Source: Thermoleophilia bacterium
GTDB taxonomy: Bacteria > Actinomycetota > Thermoleophilia > Solirubrobacterales > 70-9
Length of the DNA stretch: 42,593 nucleotides
Direction of reading: 5' to 3'
Assembly (NCBI GenBank): GCA_016649905.1
Contig: JAENWU010000009.1
Span: forward strand, 1-42,593
The position numbers were made by a program, and so were the translations under genes. Numbering within the stretch: the stretch's first letter is position 1; every line of letters begins with the position of its first letter. Below are positions 39,253 to 42,593 of this stretch, piece after piece. A model generated the notes under the pieces. It saw only the letters and a list, made by a program, of their open reading frames with translations. It was not told where the DNA came from and did not search any database.

Positions 39253-40302
39253 CTAGGAAGGAGTTACTTGGGGTGCCTCGCCGCGCAATGGTAGGGCTCC
39301 GACGGTACCGAGAATCGTCTCGACCAGGACGGCGGGGTCGCGTTTTATCGCGGTCGCCGCAGCGGTTCGCTTCTCCAGCACGAGCGCCCGCGGATCGGTC
39401 AGCGGGCGCAGCCGGCCGGAGCGGATCAGCGCTTCGTCGACCCCGCCCAAGCGGCCGCCGTAGGTCGTGTAGACCGGCGTGCCCAGCGCCGCCGCCTCGC
39501 GGTTCATCGTCCCGCCCGCAGAGATCACGAGGTCGGCGAGGGCGACCAAGCTCTGCGCCTCGACCGCGTCGTCGGGGACGATCAGCGAGGGCAGCCCGAG
39601 GCCGTTGATGAAGGTCCGCTGGGCTTCGGTGCGAGGCAGGACGACCGCGTGCACTCCCTCGTCGCGGCCGATCCGCTCGAGCACCTTCGGGAACAGCGGG
39701 TTCGATTTACGGTGGTAGAGCGAGACGTCGGGCGGCGGCCGCACGATCACCACTACCCGCTCGGTGTCGACCGCCAGCCGGGTCAGCGCCTGCGGGTCGG
39801 GCTCGAAGTCGAAGAGGTAGTACTCCTCCTTCAGGCCCGGGTAGGGGAAGAGCTTCTCGGGGCCGACCCCGAAGCGGCGCAGCCGCGAGGCGGGGACCGT
39901 GTCGGGGAACATCACTCGGCGGGCGAGACGGCAGCCGATGTGGTGCTGGGTCACCGCGTACTCGTAGTCGTGCATGTTGGCCTCGGGGATGCCGAGCGCC
40001 CGGGCGGCAATCGCGAGGTCATTGGAGCCATGGGCGAGGGCGAGGTCGAAGGAGCGCTTGCGACCGAAGCTGAGCATGCCGGCGGTCCGCTCGCCGAGCC
40101 GGTAGGCCTTGCCGACCCGCGAGGCGCCTCCGTGGCGGCCGATCGGAGTGTGCGGCATGCCGTGCAGCTCGAGCAGGGACTGGGTCTGGGCGTAGTCGCG
40201 CGAGGTCACCTCGACCGAGTGCCCTTCGGCCTGCAGGCGCTCGATGATCGGACGTAGCACGAGGACGTGCGCCGGAGCGCTCATGTCGACCCAGATATCC
40301 AA
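39253..40302 (-). CDS. DUF354 domain-containing glycosyltransferase-like protein
   Basis: MDIWVDMSAPAHVLVLRPIIERLQAEGHSVEVTSRDYAQTQSLLELHG, DLVISAGGTMNREAAALGTPVYTTYGGRLGGVDEALI. Confidence 0.87.
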   Translation of the reverse strand: MDIWVDMSAPAHVLVLRPIIERLQAEGHSVEVTSRDYAQTQSLLELHGMPHTPIGRHGGASRVGKAYRLGERTAGMLSFGRKRSFDLALAHGSNDLAIAARALGIPEANMHDYEYAVTQHHIGCRLARRVMFPDTVPASRLRRFGVGPEKLFPYPGLKEEYYLFDFEPDPQALTRLAVDTERVVVIVRPPPDVSLYHRKSNPLFPKVLERIGRDEGVHAVVLPRTEAQRTFINGLGLPSLIVPDDAVEAQSLVALADLVISAGGTMNREAAALGTPVYTTYGGRLGGVDEALIRSGRLRPLTDPRALVLEKRTAAATAIKRDPAVLVETILGTVGALPLRGEAPQVTPS

Positions 40303-40305
40303 GGG

Positions 40306-41580
40306 TCAGGCGGTCGCCAGCTCGGGATAGAGCGGGTGGCGATCGATCAGCGCCGCCGTGCGGGCGCCGAGCCCGTCCTTCTCGAAGACGAAGTCGCCGG
40401 TCAGGGCGGTGGAGATGACCGAGGCGATTTCGGCCATCTCGGCCTCCCCCATGCCACGGGTGGTCAGCGCCGGCGTGCCGATCCGCAGGCCGGAGGGATT
40501 CATCGGCGGCCGCTCGTCGAAGGGGATCGAGTTGCGGTTGACCGTGATCCCGACTTCGTCGAGGCGATCCTCGGCGGTCTGGCCGTCGAGCCCCGTAGGG
40601 GTGAGGTCGACGAGCACGAGGTGGACGTCGGTGCCGCCGGTGAGGACCGGGACGCCGCCGGCTTCGAGCCCGGCCGCGAGCTCGCGAGCGTTGGAGATCG
40701 TCTGCCGCTGGCGGCGGCGGAACTGGGCGCTGGAGGCGATGTGCAGGGCCACGGCCTTGGCGGCGATCGCGTGCATCAGCGGCCCCCCCTGCTGTCCCGG
40801 GAAGATCGCTTTGTCGATCGCTTTGGCGTGCTCCTCGCGGCAGAGGATCATGCCGCTGCGCGGTCCGCAGAGGGTCTTGTGGATCGTCGTCGTGACGACG
40901 TCGGCGTGCTCGACCGGGTTCGGGTGCTCGTCGGCGGCGACGAGGCCGGCGAAGTGGGCCATGTCGACCATCAGCTTGGCGCCTACCGAGTCGGCGATCT
41001 CGCGGAAGGCGGCGAAGTCGAGCTGGCGCGGGTAGGCCGACCAGCCGGCGATGATCAACGCCGGGCGGTGCTCCTCGGCGAGGCTCCTGACCTCGTCCAT
41101 GTCGACCCGGAAGTCGTCGCGGCTGACGTGGTAGGCGACCGGGTTGTAGAGCTTGCCGGAGACGTTCAGCTTCATCCCGTGGCTGAGGTGGCCGCCGTGA
41201 TCGAGGGCGAGGCCGAGGATGGTGTCGCCGGGTTCGATCAGAGCCATGTAGGCGGCGTTGTTGGCCTGGGCGCCGGCGTGGGCCTGGACGTTGGCGTGCT
41301 CGGCGCCGAACAGCTCCTTGGCGCGGTCGATCGCCAGCTGCTCGGCGACGTCGACCTCCTCACAGCCACCGTAGTAGCGGCGGCCTGGGTAGCCCTCGGC
41401 GTACTTGTTGGTGAGAACCGAGCCGACCGCCTCCAGCACCGCTTGCGGCACGAAGTTCTCCGAGGCGATCATCTCCAGCGTGTTGCGCTGGCGCCGCAGC
41501 TCGCCCTCGAGGACGGCAGCGATCTCGGGATCGACGTCGCCCAGCGGGGCGGTCTGGAAGTTCTCGGGCATCTCACTCAT
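40306..41580 (-). CDS. glyA: Serine hydroxymethyltransferase
   Basis: [85 protein letters not shown]. Confidence 0.98.
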   Translation of the reverse strand: MSEMPENFQTAPLGDVDPEIAAVLEGELRRQRNTLEMIASENFVPQAVLEAVGSVLTNKYAEGYPGRRYYGGCEEVDVAEQLAIDRAKELFGAEHANVQAHAGAQANNAAYMALIEPGDTILGLALDHGGHLSHGMKLNVSGKLYNPVAYHVSRDDFRVDMDEVRSLAEEHRPALIIAGWSAYPRQLDFAAFREIADSVGAKLMVDMAHFAGLVAADEHPNPVEHADVVTTTIHKTLCGPRSGMILCREEHAKAIDKAIFPGQQGGPLMHAIAAKAVALHIASSAQFRRRQRQTISNARELAAGLEAGGVPVLTGGTDVHLVLVDLTPTGLDGQTAEDRLDEVGITVNRNSIPFDERPPMNPSGLRIGTPALTTRGMGEAEMAEIASVISTALTGDFVFEKDGLGARTAALIDRHPLYPELATA

Positions 41581-41691
41581 AAGTAAATGTCCTCGCGCAA
41601 AACGCCACGGATTCGAATAACCGGAAGCCACCGCGTCGTTTTGCGCTTCGGGCGGCCGACGATAGCAACGCTTCAGGATATTCTGGGGCCG

Positions 41692-42459
41692 GTGAGAGCC
41701 CGAATCTCCGTCTTGGCCACGGCCCTCCTCGTTGCCGCCGCGCTACCTGCAGCGAGCCAGGCGGCGCCGGTCGAGAACCCCTGCGAAGGCAAGGAAGCCA
41801 AGCAGCTCCTCTGCCCCAACCTGCGGATCGGCCCCGCCAGCGAACTCTACGTCGAGGACAACGGCCCAGGCCGAGTCCTGCTGCGAGCCACCAGCGACGT
41901 GCGCAGCCGCGGCCGCGGCCCGATGGAGCTGGTCGGCAAGCGCAACGGCTGGCGGACGATGCGGACCAACCAGCGCATCTACAGGGTCGGCGGCGGCCAG
42001 ATCACGGTCAGCAGCGACGCCACGCTGCGCTTCACCGACGTCGGCGCGTACTGGGGCGGCGCCTACTGGAAGGTCCACCAACTCGCCCAGTTCAACCTGC
42101 GCGCGGTCGAACCCGACGGCAGCCTGGGAGCGGTCGTCCGCACCAGTCCCAAGCTCAACTACTGCCTGCGCGACCTCGAGCGCACCCAGCCGAGTGCGGT
42201 CTCACCAGCGAGCCGCCACTACCCCGGCTGCAACCAGAACCCCTACCGCAGCCGGGTCACGCTGGGGACCTCGGTCGGCTGGTCGGACATCTACCCCGCC
42301 CCCTACCAGCAGCAATGGATCAACGTCGCCGGCCTCAGCGGCTGCTTCTCCTTCGAGATGACCGTCGACCCGAAGGAAAACCTCTTCGAGTCGAACGAGC
42401 GGGACAACACCTCGCAGCGGCTGGTCAGCCTGCCGTTCACCGGCATCACCACCTGCTAG
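41692..42459 (+). CDS. Secreted lysyl-oxidase-like protein lacking the canonical copper-binding histidines
   Basis: GTG start with signal peptide ([20 protein letters not shown]); [14 protein letters not shown]-type N-terminus and C-terminal [14 protein letters not shown] ... YPGCNQN ... [60 protein letters not shown] typical of bacterial lysyl oxidase family proteins. Confidence 0.75.
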   Translation: MRARISVLATALLVAAALPAASQAAPVENPCEGKEAKQLLCPNLRIGPASELYVEDNGPGRVLLRATSDVRSRGRGPMELVGKRNGWRTMRTNQRIYRVGGGQITVSSDATLRFTDVGAYWGGAYWKVHQLAQFNLRAVEPDGSLGAVVRTSPKLNYCLRDLERTQPSAVSPASRHYPGCNQNPYRSRVTLGTSVGWSDIYPAPYQQQWINVAGLSGCFSFEMTVDPKENLFESNERDNTSQRLVSLPFTGITTC

Positions 42460-42467
42460 TGGTGTGA

Positions 42468-42483
42468 CCGGCAACGTTGCCGG
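42468..42483. repeat. 16-bp perfect palindrome downstream of the lysyl-oxidase-like gene
   Basis: CCGGCAACGTTGCCGG. Confidence 0.8.
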
Positions 42484-42486
42484 GAA

Positions 42487-42591
42487 TCTGGCGAGACTCG
42501 GTGGTCGTCGGGCCAGGACGCAGGGAGCCCGAATAGCAGCGCTATTTGGGCGACTGAGGACGCCGCACGGCGATCATCCGAGGCCGCCAGA
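42487..42591 (+). ncRNA. Candidate structured element, family C copy 2
   Basis: Outer helix TCTGGCG..CTCGGTGGTCG / CGATCATCCGAG..CGCCAGA, conserved AGGACGCAGGGAGC ... GGGCGACTGAGGACGC, inner hairpin CCCGAATAGC-AGC-GCTATTTGGG. Confidence 0.6.
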
Positions 42592-42593
42592 AA

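Overview
The window is high-GC chromosomal DNA from an actinobacterium, probably Solirubrobacterales/Thermoleophilia-like (inferred from gene content and style, not verified). About 40 CDS are supported. (1) A ctp-ftsX-ftsE ... prfB ... secA-hpf-comF block resembles the Firmicutes gene order and is interrupted by a ~10 kb accessory block: ferric-reductase-like membrane protein, ApbE, small low-complexity secreted proteins, an OmpR-type two-component system, nadA, mutM-like, nadC, an ECF sigma factor and ogt. (2) A cell-envelope sugar cluster (two nucleotidyltransferases, SIS isomerase, ugd, LCP, WecA/TagO-like, asnB, sugar transferase, DUF354) surrounds a complete F1Fo ATP synthase operon (atpI-B-E-F-H-A-G-D-C). 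(3) glyA and a lysyl-oxidase-like secreted protein follow. The most unusual content is non-coding, with three families of structured repeats: (i) a ~250-bp composite hairpin element in two inverted copies (19644-19891 and 38259-38503) with compensatory stem changes; (ii) a ~100-nt motif in three copies (16211-16310, 23587-23689, 42487-42591) with conserved AGGACGCAGGGAGC / GCGACTGAGGACGC strands and sequence-variable helices, one copy forming the 3' end of ugd; (iii) a 53-bp hairpin pair flanking nadC. Also notable are a CTT-TGA-C +1 frameshift site in prfB, a histidine kinase whose expected start codon is GTA, a lysyl-oxidase-like protein lacking the copper-binding histidines, and a palindrome-bearing insertion inside a mutM-like gene. 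No tRNA, rRNA, CRISPR array or transposase was recognised.
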